From NCBI GenBank assembly GCA_965216335.1, contig OZ244154.1, forward strand, positions 1,240,001 to 1,304,000: a stretch of 64,000 nt of DNA, in the 5' to 3' direction. Below are positions 8,247 through 16,723 of this stretch, piece after piece. A model generated the notes under the pieces. That model was given only the letters and a program-made list of their open reading frames with translations. It was not told the origin of the DNA and made no database searches. The position numbers and the translations under genes are program-made. The first letter of the stretch is position 1; each line of letters opens with the position of its first letter. This DNA is from JAHEJE01 sp965216335 (GTDB lineage: Bacteria; Pseudomonadota; Alphaproteobacteria; Rhizobiales; Aestuariivirgaceae).

Positions 8247-9384
8247 AGGGCGTCAGGAACTCGAAGCCGTCGCTGGTGACGACAATGGAATCACCAACCC
8301 GCGCACCGTAGCGTTCCGGAACCGTTATCCCTCCATCCACGGCAAACGTCATGCCTTCCCGCAGCACGGTCCTGTCACCGTCCTTCAGCTCAGGCGCCTC
8401 AAGGTTGGAGATGCCGATAGCCCGCCCTGTGCGATAGCCCGGCGCGAAACCGGCCGATTGATAAACCTCGTTGGCAGCGTTGTGCACATCTTCGGCGAAG
8501 ACGCCCGGCTTGACCGCAGCCAGCGCTGCCTGTTGCGCGGCAATGCACGTTTCATATGTGCGCGCCTGCTCATCGCTGACCGCGCCGATGAAGTACTCCC
8601 GGTCGAACCCCAGCTTGTACTGCTTGAAATTCACGATGCCGCAGAAGCAGAAGTAGATCGGATCGCCGGCAGCCAGGCGCCGCACATTCGGACGCCGGTG
8701 CACCATCGCCGTGTGGGTGCCGGACTGCAGGACCTGCAGATTGTGCACCATCGGCGACATGAAGGCTTCCAGCCCGGCATCGCTGAGGAAACCGGCCGCC
8801 TTGCGCGTGCCCGCTTCGATCACGCCCAGCGCCACTTCATACTCCGGCACACCTTCGCCAAGCCGGGCCCGGCCGCCATCGAGCATGGCGATCGCAATCT
8901 GTCCGGCTTGCCGCATGATCGCGATTTCCGCTTCGCTCTTCACCATTCGCATATCGGCGATGATCGGCGAAACGTCATGAAGGTTGGCGCTGCCATAGGT
9001 TTCGCCGACAAAGGCCGAGATCAACGCCGGCATCTTCAGCCGCTCGATGCCAACCTGCAGGTTTACCGCGGGTGCTACGCAGCGCTTGAGCACCTCATCC
9101 CAATGATCCGGCCCGCGCGCGTCCTGCCATGGCAACACGTCGGCGATCCAGGTCATCGCCCCGGCCATCTCGCTTTCCATCAGTGGCGTGATGACGCTCG
9201 GCAGGCCATCGCACGGCACCACCAGCATGGTGGGGCGGCCGAACTCGATGCCAAGGTAGCCCCAATACCCGGCAAACCAGGCAATCGAATCCTCGTCGGT
9301 GACGATCGCTACGTCGATCTGCTCATCCTTCAACCGGCGCTGAAACTCACGCAGCCGTGCCTGCATTTCATCTTTCATGATCAC
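8221..9384 (-). CDS. M24-family (creatinase/Xaa-Pro peptidase fold) protein with eroded metal site
   Basis: The product has 387 residues. An N-terminal creatinase_N-like domain is followed by a pita-bread domain from about residue 155 (MRMVKSEAEIAIMRQA). The five metal ligands of M24 peptidases are largely lost: the first Asp segment reads IYFCFCG, the His motif GHG.G reads TGRAIG, and the two Glu segments read FAVDGG and VGDSIVV. Creatinase also works without metal, so a metal-free C-N hydrolase such as creatinase or a relative is the better description. The first codons MIMKDEM offer several starts. It is probably co-transcribed with the downstream glycosyltransferase. Confidence 0.82.
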   Translation of the reverse strand: MIMKDEMQARLREFQRRLKDEQIDVAIVTDEDSIAWFAGYWGYLGIEFGRPTMLVVPCDGLPSVITPLMESEMAGAMTWIADVLPWQDARGPDHWDEVLKRCVAPAVNLQVGIERLKMPALISAFVGETYGSANLHDVSPIIADMRMVKSEAEIAIMRQAGQIAIAMLDGGRARLGEGVPEYEVALGVIEAGTRKAAGFLSDAGLEAFMSPMVHNLQVLQSGTHTAMVHRRPNVRRLAAGDPIYFCFCGIVNFKQYKLGFDREYFIGAVSDEQARTYETCIAAQQAALAAVKPGVFAEDVHNAANEVYQSAGFAPGYRTGRAIGISNLEAPELKDGDRTVLREGMTFAVDGGITVPERYGARVGDSIVVTSDGFEFLTPYAKDLCVV

Positions 9385-9446
9385 ATCCCGACAGACCTTG
9401 GCGGCGCAGACTCTAGCCCGCTTGGCCGCACTTGCACAGCCGTAGT

Positions 9447-10094
9447 TTAGGCGAAAAGCAATCCGGCAATCTCGGCCCGCAACTCGGCAATCCCCTGGCC
9501 TTTGGCACTCGAGGTCAGATGCACAATGGGATGTGCCGCCGGCCGCTTCTTGATATCTGACAGCGTGCGGTTGACAACCGCCTGCCTCTCCGCAGTTTTC
9601 AGCTTGTCGGCCTTGGTCAGCACGATCTGATAGCTCACCGCCGCCTCGTCCAGCATATCGAGCGTTTCAAGGTCCGTGTTCTTGATGCCGTGCCGGGCAT
9701 CGATCAGCACGAACACCCGGCGCAGATTGGGACGCCCGCGCAAGTAACCGCGCACCAGCGCCTGCCACTTCCTGACCAGCGATTTCTCGGCCTTCGCATA
9801 CCCGTAGCCCGGCATGTCGACGATCGCCAGCTCGGAACCAACCTGGAAGTAGTTCAGCTCGCGCGTCCGTCCCGGCGTGTTGGACGTGCGCGCTATGTCC
9901 CTGCGCCCGGTCAGGGCATTGAGCAGCGAAGACTTGCCGACGTTGGAGCGGCCGGCAAAGGCTACCTCGACGGCAAAAGGCTCGGGCAGTTGCTGTAACG
10001 ATGCCACCCCAAGCAGGAACGTCACTTCGCCGGCAAACAACACCCGCCCACGCTCAAGCTGATGCGCGTCGAACTCGACAGCACCTAAGGCCAT
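9447..10094 (-). CDS. engB: Ribosome biogenesis GTPase EngB/YsxC
   Basis: The product has 215 residues. It is a TrmE-Era-like GTPase needed for late large-subunit assembly. G1 is AGRSNVGKSS (near residue 47), the switch region is NTPGRTRELNYF, G3 is DMPGYGYA and G4 is TKAD. It lies 2 bp after yidC in the conserved rnpA-yidC-engB order. Confidence 0.96.
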   Translation of the reverse strand: MALGAVEFDAHQLERGRVLFAGEVTFLLGVASLQQLPEPFAVEVAFAGRSNVGKSSLLNALTGRRDIARTSNTPGRTRELNYFQVGSELAIVDMPGYGYAKAEKSLVRKWQALVRGYLRGRPNLRRVFVLIDARHGIKNTDLETLDMLDEAAVSYQIVLTKADKLKTAERQAVVNRTLSDIKKRPAAHPIVHLTSSAKGQGIAELRAEIAGLLFA

Positions 10095-10096
10095 GG

Positions 10097-11938
10097 CTAT
10101 TCAGCCGGGCCCTTCTTGAACAGGAACGGCAGGCTGTCCTTGATGTTCTGCACCAGGTTCACGTCAGCCCCCTGCCGTTTCATGATCGTGTACTGCTGAA
10201 TGATCGACAGGAAGTTGTTCCACGCCCAGTAGAGCACCAGGCCGGCCGGGAATGTCGCCAGCAGGAAGGTGAAGAACACCGGCATCCAGGTGAAAATCTG
10301 CGCCTGCACCGGATCGGGCGGCGCCGGATTGAGCCGCATCTGGATCCACATGGTGATGCCCATGAGCAATGGCAGCACGCCGATCAGCAGGAAGGACGGC
10401 GGGTCCCACGGGATCAGGCCGAACAGGTTGAAGATGCTGGTCGGGTCCTGTGCTGACAGGTCCTTGATCCAGCCATAGAACGGCGCATGGCGCATTTCGA
10501 TGGTGACGAACAGCACCTTGTAGAGCGCAAAGAACACAGGGATCTGCACAAGGATCGGCAGGCAGCCCGACATCGGGTTGACCTTTTCCTTCTTGTACAG
10601 CTCCATCATCTCCTTCTGCAGCCGAGGCTTGTCGTCCTTGTAGCGCTCCTGCAGCTTTTTCATTTCCGGCTGCAGCACCTTCATCTTGGCCATCGAGACG
10701 TAGGACTTGTTGGCCAGTGGGAAGAAGGCGAGCTTCACCAGAACCGTGATGATCAGAATCGCGATGCCGAAGTTGCCGACCAGCTTCTGGATGATGTTGA
10801 GCAGTGCGAACATCGGCTTGGTGATGAAATAGAACCAGCCCCAGTCGATCATCAGCTCGAAGCGGTCGATCTTGCCGGTTTCCTCGTACTGCTCAATGAG
10901 GTCAAACACCTTGGCACCAGCGAACACCCGGCTTTCATAGACACCGCTTGCCCCCGGTGCGATGCTGACCGCCGCACTATTGAGATACTGACTCTGATAA
11001 AGATCGCGCCCACCGGATGTCTGGTGGAAGAAGCTACCGGCAATCTCATCTGCCTGGTTTGGGATCAGCACCACCGCCCAGTACTTGTCGGTAATACCCA
11101 GCCAGCCACCTTTGGAGTCCAGCTTGATGGGCTGGGTTTCGCCCTGAACATCGGAATAGTCGACCTCCTGCAGTTCCTCCTGGAGAACACCAATAAGACC
11201 CTCGTGCAGAACGTAGATGCCTTCCGTGGCCGGTGTTCCCTGGCGTTGCACTCGCCCATAAGGATAAAGCGCAACCGCCGCACCGGTTTCGTTCTTCACT
11301 TCCTGGCGCACGGTGAACATGTAGCTTTCGTCGACAGAGAAGGTTCTGAGGAAGATCAGGCCTTCGCCATTATTCCAACTCAAGGTCACCGGTGAGGCTG
11401 GGCTGAGCACTGCATCCTTGGGCGCACTCCACATTGTCTTGAGCGATGGCACCTTCGCTGAACTGCCGACGGCCGGTGCCCAGCCCTGATCGGCGAAGAA
11501 GGCGCCTTGAGTTCCAGATGGCGACAAAAGGATGATGTTATCGCTGGTCTTGTCGACACTGACCCGGTAGTCCGCCAGATGCAGGTCGTCCAGCCTTGCG
11601 CCTTCCAGATTGATACTGCCGTAGACCTTCGGTGTCTTGATCTTCACCCGCTCGCTGTTTGCGATTGCCACGTCTCGCGGCTGCGCCCCACCCGGTACGC
11701 CCAGCGCCGGAGCATCACCACCCCCGACCTGTGGCACCGTTCCATCCACGGGGGCCGCTTGCTGACCGGGCACCGTATCAGACTCGCCCTGTCCGGTCTG
11801 CTGGCTTTGCGCAGCCTGCTGCTCCTGCAGCTGGCGCTGCCGTTCAATCTGCGGCTGGGCGTAGAATATCTGCCAGCCCAGGATAATCGCCACCGACAGG
11901 GCAATCGCCACAATGAAATTCTTGTTGTCACCTGTCAT
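10097..11938 (-). CDS. yidC: Membrane protein insertase YidC
   Basis: The product has 613 residues, the long Gram-negative form. The first transmembrane helix is at residues 7-25 (FIVAIALSVAIILGWQIFY). A Gln/Gly-rich linker and a large periplasmic beta domain follow. The conserved C-terminal insertase core starts near residue 380 (FGIAILIITVLVKLAFFPL), with the cytoplasmic coiled-coil hairpin MKVLQPEMKKLQERYKDD and further helices to the end. It inserts membrane proteins with or without Sec. The start overlaps the rnpA stop by 4 bp, indicating translational coupling. Confidence 0.97.
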   Translation of the reverse strand: MTGDNKNFIVAIALSVAIILGWQIFYAQPQIERQRQLQEQQAAQSQQTGQGESDTVPGQQAAPVDGTVPQVGGGDAPALGVPGGAQPRDVAIANSERVKIKTPKVYGSINLEGARLDDLHLADYRVSVDKTSDNIILLSPSGTQGAFFADQGWAPAVGSSAKVPSLKTMWSAPKDAVLSPASPVTLSWNNGEGLIFLRTFSVDESYMFTVRQEVKNETGAAVALYPYGRVQRQGTPATEGIYVLHEGLIGVLQEELQEVDYSDVQGETQPIKLDSKGGWLGITDKYWAVVLIPNQADEIAGSFFHQTSGGRDLYQSQYLNSAAVSIAPGASGVYESRVFAGAKVFDLIEQYEETGKIDRFELMIDWGWFYFITKPMFALLNIIQKLVGNFGIAILIITVLVKLAFFPLANKSYVSMAKMKVLQPEMKKLQERYKDDKPRLQKEMMELYKKEKVNPMSGCLPILVQIPVFFALYKVLFVTIEMRHAPFYGWIKDLSAQDPTSIFNLFGLIPWDPPSFLLIGVLPLLMGITMWIQMRLNPAPPDPVQAQIFTWMPVFFTFLLATFPAGLVLYWAWNNFLSIIQQYTIMKRQGADVNLVQNIKDSLPFLFKKGPAE

Positions 11939-12336
11939 GCCGGATCCGCCCGATCACTCTTTTGAATCTGTCTGCCCCGGCCCCTTCTGTGCGGCCGATG
12001 CGCCTGCGTGTCACCCTTATTCAGATGTTCAAGCGCCAGGTCAATGTCGCTTACAAGTTTTTCGAACGGCCGAGACGCGGTTGCCGCCCGTCCAATCACC
12101 ACATAATCGAACCCGTCGCGCGCCTTGTCTCGCATGGCAATCTGCGCTGCCGACCGCAACCGTCGCTTGATCCTGTTGCGGCACACCGCGTTGCCAAGCT
12201 TCTTGGTGACCGTAAAACCGACCCGAGCCGGCTCTTGATCGGCACGATTGCGGGCCTGCACTACAGCGCCTCGCGTAGCCCACGACCCTGCACGCGCCGC
12301 GGCCAGAAAGTCCCGCCGGCGCTTGATCGTGTCCAT
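11935..12336 (-). CDS. rnpA: Ribonuclease P protein component
   Basis: The product has 133 residues. The RNR signature is CRNRIKRRLR, preceded by RVGFTVTKKLGNAV. It binds RNase P RNA for 5' maturation of tRNAs. It lies 60 bp downstream of rpmH and overlaps yidC. The tail after residue 110 is very basic and not conserved. Confidence 0.95.
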   Translation of the reverse strand: MDTIKRRRDFLAAARAGSWATRGAVVQARNRADQEPARVGFTVTKKLGNAVCRNRIKRRLRSAAQIAMRDKARDGFDYVVIGRAATASRPFEKLVSDIDLALEHLNKGDTQAHRPHRRGRGRQIQKSDRADPA

Positions 12337-12396
12337 TTGAGGCTCGAGAATAATCCACCTGGCCGGCAGCGTGACATGCCTCGGCCGTTCAGGCGT

Positions 12397-12531
12397 CTAG
12401 GCGGACAGTTTGGCACGGCCGCGCTGGCGCCGCCGCTGCAGCACCTTACGACCGCCCTTGGTTGCCATGCGGGCCCGAAAACCATGCCGGCGCTTGCGTA
12501 CCAGCCGAGAGGGTTGAAAAGTCCGTTTCAC
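12397..12531 (-). CDS. rpmH: 50S ribosomal protein L34
   Basis: The product has 44 residues. It reads MKRTFQPSRLVRKRRHGF and continues through ATKGGRKVLQRRR to RAKLSA. The start codon is GTG at 12529-12531. It is the first gene of the rpmH-rnpA-yidC-engB run. Confidence 0.96.
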   Translation of the reverse strand: MKRTFQPSRLVRKRRHGFRARMATKGGRKVLQRRRQRGRAKLSA

Positions 12532-12884
12532 GTCGTGTCTCCGCGTCTGTCCTTGGCCCATCTTGCAGCAGCACTCCGGTGCTGCAACTCACATCGTCAT
12601 GCCGTGCGTTCAAACGCACGCTGGGCCTTGAATTTCATGAAAATTGGATAGCCGACCGGCTTATACGGACATCACCGCACGAAGTCAATCAGTCCAAGCA
12701 TGCCAAACCAGCGGAAAACACCCGCCTCACGGGGTCTGAACACAATTCACAAGCTGTTGAAAGGGGCTGTTCTTTTTTGGACGAACACGTCATATCACTG
12801 GCGCGGGTAGGAGTGAGAAGGCGTTTCTGAAACGCCGGTTGCATTGTCGCATCCGGTACGTCACACCAAAGAGGTTCCAAACTC
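12532..12884. other. Divergent intergenic region rpmH / TVP38 gene
   Basis: This stretch of 353 bp has no gene. It holds the rpmH promoter described separately. I see no tRNA, repeat or convincing promoter for the plus-strand gene. Confidence 0.6.
12660..12688 (-). promoter_or_regulatory. rpmH promoter
   Basis: On the minus strand, TTGACT (12688-12683), a 17-bp spacer and TATAAG (12665-12660) form a near-consensus housekeeping promoter about 130 bp ahead of rpmH. Confidence 0.75.
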
Positions 12885-13706
12885 GTGGCTCAAAATCAGT
12901 CCACCCACTCCATGCAGCAATCCGATCCATCGCAATCAGCCGGCAACAAGTCCATGCTCAGAAGGTGGGGTCCCGTCGCGGTGCTGGCTGCGGCGATCGC
13001 TGCCGTCTACCTGTCCGGCCTGCACAATTACCTGTCCCTGTCCGCCGTGGCGGAAAACCGGGATGCCCTGCAGGGCTTCGTTGCCGACAACGCAGTTCTG
13101 GCTATCGGCGCCTATGTCCTGATTTACATTGTCGTGGTTGCCTTTTCGCTGCCGGGTGCCGCCCTGCTTACCATCCTCGGCGGATTTCTGTTTGGCTGGT
13201 TTGGAGGTGGTGCCGCTACGGTCATCGCCGCCACCATTGGCGCAACCGCTATCTTCCTGATCGCCCAGACCTCGCTCGGCGACAGCCTGACACGGCGCGC
13301 CGGACCATGGGTGAAGTCATTCGCAGACGGCTTTGCTGAAGATGCCTTCAACTACATGCTGTTCCTCAGATTGGTTCCTGTGTTCCCGTTCTGGCTGGTA
13401 AACATCGCACCGGCGCTGTTCAACGTGCGCCTGTCGACCTATGTCTGGTCGACGCTCCTTGGCATCATTCCCGGGACATTCGCCTTTTCGATTGTCGGTT
13501 CCGGCCTCGACAGCATTATCGATGCCCAGCAGGCTTCCCACCAGCAATGCATTGCCGAGAAGGGCGCTGAAAACTGCACCTTTGCCCTTGATGCCGGCGC
13601 TCTGATCACCCCGACAATGATCGCCGGGTTCGCGGCACTCGGCATCGTCGCGCTCATTCCCGTTGTTCTAAAGCGCCTCAAAGCCCGCAAGGCAAAAAGC
13701 AGCTAG
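12885..13706 (+). CDS. TVP38/TMEM64 (SNARE-associated/DedA-like) membrane protein
   Basis: The product has 273 residues from GTG 12885. A polar N-terminus of about 27 residues precedes the first helix (VAVLAAAIAAVYLSGL). The VTT-domain core includes FSLPGAALLTILGGFLFG, the amphipathic segment LRLVPVFPFWLVNIAPALF and the GIIPGTFAFS motif; a last helix lies near the C-terminus. The family is associated with lipid scrambling or transport. A flavoprotein disulfide reductase follows 54 bp later; the same pairing is common in proteobacteria and suggests a joint role. Confidence 0.88.
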   Translation: MAQNQSTHSMQQSDPSQSAGNKSMLRRWGPVAVLAAAIAAVYLSGLHNYLSLSAVAENRDALQGFVADNAVLAIGAYVLIYIVVVAFSLPGAALLTILGGFLFGWFGGGAATVIAATIGATAIFLIAQTSLGDSLTRRAGPWVKSFADGFAEDAFNYMLFLRLVPVFPFWLVNIAPALFNVRLSTYVWSTLLGIIPGTFAFSIVGSGLDSIIDAQQASHQQCIAEKGAENCTFALDAGALITPTMIAGFAALGIVALIPVVLKRLKARKAKSS

Positions 13707-13760
13707 AGCTCGCCCAGAGCTTCGACCCCGTTCTTCACCCTTCTCGCAGGAGACTGCAAA

Positions 13761-15185
13761 ATGGCCAATCCGAACAGTTGTGATTTCTGCATCATTGGCG
13801 CCGGTTCAGGCGGCCTGTCCGTCGCCGCCGCCGCTGCCCAGTTCGGGCAAAGCGTTGTGCTGATAGAAAAGGGCGAGATGGGCGGCGACTGCCTAAACTA
13901 TGGCTGCGTACCTTCAAAAGCCCTGATCGCCGCCGCAAAACACGCTCATGCGATGCGCACTGGCGAAGCCTTCGGAGTCGCACCGGTTGAACCGCACGTC
14001 GACTTCCAAAAAGTGCACGACCACGTCCATGGCGTTATCGCCGCCATTGCACCGCATGACAGTCAGGAACGCTTTGAGGGCATGGGGGTGAAGGTCGTGC
14101 GGGCCGCCGCCAGATTTACCGGACCCGACACCGTCGAAGCTGGCGGCGAAACCTTCACCGCCCGCCGGTTCGTCGTCGCGACCGGTTCATCGCCATCCGC
14201 CCCACCCATACCCGGCCTCGATACGATCGACTATCTGACAAACGAAACCATCTTCAAAAATACCAGCCGCCCGGAGCATATGCTGATTGTCGGCGCAGGC
14301 CCCATCGGTCTTGAAATGGCCCAGGCGCACGTCCGCCTGGGTTCGAAGGTCACGGTTCTTGAAGCCTTCGACCCGCTCGGCAAGGATGACCCGGAACTGA
14401 CCCGCATCGTGCTCGATCACGTCCGCCGCGACGGCGTCGAAATTCTGTCGCGGATCAAAATCATCGCTATGCGCGCAACCGCCAAGGGCGTTGCCGCAGA
14501 CATTGAGTTCGAGGACGAGAAGCGGACCATCAACGCTTCGCACCTGCTCGTCGCAGCCGGCCGCAAGGCGAATGTCGATGGCTTGAATCTGGAGGCCGCC
14601 GGCATAGAGTTCGATCGGCGCGGCATAAAAGTCGATTCAGGCCTGAAGACCACCAACAAGCGCGTGTATGCCATTGGCGATGTTGCCGGCGGCCTGCAGT
14701 TCACCCACGTCGCCGGCTATCACGCCGGACTGGTGATCCGCAACGCCCTGTTCCGCATGCCCGTTCGCAACGAAACCCGGCATATCCCGTGGGTCACCTA
14801 CACCGATCCCGAGCTCGCTCACGTCGGCCTGACCGAAGAGATGGCCAAGGAGGAGCATCACGACATCAAGGTCCTGCGCTGGCCGTTCAAGGACAATGAC
14901 CGCGCCCAGGCCGAACGCAAGACAGATGGCCTAGTCAAGGCGGTGGTCAGCAGCAAGGGCCTGATCCTCGGCGCCAGCATTGTCGGCCCGCATGCCGGGG
15001 AACTGATCCAGCCCTGGGGCATGGCCATCGCCGGCAAGCAGAAGATCAAGACGATGATCGACCAGGTCGTCGCCTACCCGACACTTGGCGAAGTCAACCG
15101 CCGCGCCGCAATGACCAACTATGCCGGCCTTCCGGACAAGCCATTGATTCAATCTGTCATCGGGCTCCTCAAAGTCTTTGGTTAG
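13761..15185 (+). CDS. FAD-dependent pyridine nucleotide-disulfide oxidoreductase (MerA/Lpd-like)
   Basis: The product has 474 residues. The FAD-binding Rossmann motif is IGAGSGGLS near residue 12. The redox disulfide is CLNYGC (C44, C49). The NAD(P)H motif is VGAGPIGLEMA, and AIGDVAGG marks the second FAD contact. The C-terminal dimerisation domain carries AYPTLGE where Lpd and glutathione reductase have the catalytic HPT..E; the Tyr in place of His resembles mercuric reductase. The N-terminal metallochaperone domain and C-terminal Cys pair of MerA are absent, so mercury reduction is unlikely. It is probably co-transcribed with the TVP38 gene. Confidence 0.9.
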   Translation: MANPNSCDFCIIGAGSGGLSVAAAAAQFGQSVVLIEKGEMGGDCLNYGCVPSKALIAAAKHAHAMRTGEAFGVAPVEPHVDFQKVHDHVHGVIAAIAPHDSQERFEGMGVKVVRAAARFTGPDTVEAGGETFTARRFVVATGSSPSAPPIPGLDTIDYLTNETIFKNTSRPEHMLIVGAGPIGLEMAQAHVRLGSKVTVLEAFDPLGKDDPELTRIVLDHVRRDGVEILSRIKIIAMRATAKGVAADIEFEDEKRTINASHLLVAAGRKANVDGLNLEAAGIEFDRRGIKVDSGLKTTNKRVYAIGDVAGGLQFTHVAGYHAGLVIRNALFRMPVRNETRHIPWVTYTDPELAHVGLTEEMAKEEHHDIKVLRWPFKDNDRAQAERKTDGLVKAVVSSKGLILGASIVGPHAGELIQPWGMAIAGKQKIKTMIDQVVAYPTLGEVNRRAAMTNYAGLPDKPLIQSVIGLLKVFG

Positions 15186-15228
15186 ATTCAAATTTCCAAT
15201 AGTCCTTCAACCGAACTATCATGCCCGG

Positions 15229-16716
15229 ATGAACGAACACACCAATCCTCCGCCCAGTGACCGACCTGCACCGCGCCTATGGCAAGGCTTGACCGGCAAG
15301 GTTCTGGCACTGACCGTGCTGTTCGTGATGATCGGCGAAGTACTGATCTTTCTGCCCTCGATCGCCAACTACCGCGTCATGTGGCTGAAGAACAAGATTG
15401 CCATTGCCGAGGTGGCCTCCCTTGCCGTTGAGGCTGCACCGGACCAACAGGTGTCCGATGAACTGCGCCGGGAACTGCTCAAGGGCGCGGGCGTCGAGAT
15501 CGTCGCCCTGAAGAGAGGCAGCAGCCGCCATCTGGTATTGCGGACGGACAAGGATATCGTCATCGACCAGACATATGACCTGCGCGCCACCGGCTGGGTC
15601 ATGGCCATCATGGATGCCTTCGATGTTCTGCTGAACGGCGGCAATCGCATTATCAGTGTCGCCGACGAGCCGCCCAACATGTCGGGCGACTTTATAGAAA
15701 TTGCCGCTAATGAAACGCCTTTGCGCAAGGCAATGCTCACCTACACGACCAATATCCTGAAACTGTCGATCATCCTGGCCGTGATCGTGGCGGCGATGGC
15801 CTTTTTCGCCTTCAACCAGGTGCTGGTTCGCCCCATCCGCCGCCTGACCCGCAACATGCTGCACTTTGCCCGCAACCCCGAGGATACATCGCGCATCGTT
15901 CCCACCACCCGGCGCAGCGATGAGATCGGCGTGGCCGAAGGCGAACTGCGCAACATGCAGACCGAGCTGTCCGGCATGCTGAACCAGAAGAGCAGGCTTG
16001 CCGCCCTCGGGCTGGCCGTCTCAAAGGTCAGCCACGACCTGCGCAACATGCTTGCCTCCGCACAGCTCATCTCAGACCGCCTGGCCATGGTCGAGGACCC
16101 GACGGTAAAGAAGTTCACACCCAAACTGATCTCCTCACTCGACCGGGCCATCGACTTTTGCGCTCAAACGCTGAAATTCGGCCGTGCCGAGGAAGCACCC
16201 CCGCGCCGTTCGCGCCACGAAGTACGCCCGCTTGTCGAAGAGGTGATAGACACCGCCGTTGTCCAGGCGCCCAGCAACATCGTTCTGTACAACGAAACCG
16301 CCGAGGATATCCTGATCGACGCGGACCGCGAACATCTGTTCCGTATCCTGACCAACCTGCTACGCAATGCGGTTCAGGTGCTCGAGGGATCGCTCCCTCC
16401 CAATGATGAAGGCGAGGTGCGGATACGTGCCTGGCGCGACGGCTCATCGACCACCATTGAAGTTCGCGACAATGGACCCGGGGTGCCGGAAAAAGCCCGC
16501 CAGCACATGTTCGAAGCCTTCCGAGGGTCGGTACGCGCCGGCGGCACCGGCCTCGGCCTGACGATTTCCCATGAACTGGTAAAGGCCCATGGCGGTCAGA
16601 TTCGCCTGGTGACCGACGATCAGCCCGGCGCGGTCTTCTGGGTCATCATTCCCGACCGGGTCGCCGAGGTTCATTCCGGCCGGCGCGGCCGCATCAGCAC
16701 CGACCAGGCCGGCTGA
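15229..16716 (+). CDS. Membrane sensor histidine kinase
   Basis: The product has 495 residues from ATG 15229. TM1 is near residue 22 (VLALTVLFVMIGEVLIFL), a periplasmic sensor region follows, and TM2 is near residue 175 (LSIILAVIVAAMAFFAF). A HAMP domain and a DHp helix with the phospho-accepting SHDLRN come next. The HATPase has NLLRNAV, DNGPGVP and GGTGLGLTIS. There is no partner response regulator alongside, so it is an orphan by position. It lies 43 bp after the flavoprotein gene and may share its transcript. Its stop is 7 bp from the convergent ggt stop. Confidence 0.9.
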   Translation: MNEHTNPPPSDRPAPRLWQGLTGKVLALTVLFVMIGEVLIFLPSIANYRVMWLKNKIAIAEVASLAVEAAPDQQVSDELRRELLKGAGVEIVALKRGSSRHLVLRTDKDIVIDQTYDLRATGWVMAIMDAFDVLLNGGNRIISVADEPPNMSGDFIEIAANETPLRKAMLTYTTNILKLSIILAVIVAAMAFFAFNQVLVRPIRRLTRNMLHFARNPEDTSRIVPTTRRSDEIGVAEGELRNMQTELSGMLNQKSRLAALGLAVSKVSHDLRNMLASAQLISDRLAMVEDPTVKKFTPKLISSLDRAIDFCAQTLKFGRAEEAPPRRSRHEVRPLVEEVIDTAVVQAPSNIVLYNETAEDILIDADREHLFRILTNLLRNAVQVLEGSLPPNDEGEVRIRAWRDGSSTTIEVRDNGPGVPEKARQHMFEAFRGSVRAGGTGLGLTISHELVKAHGGQIRLVTDDQPGAVFWVIIPDRVAEVHSGRRGRISTDQAG

Positions 16717-16723
16717 CGGTTTC

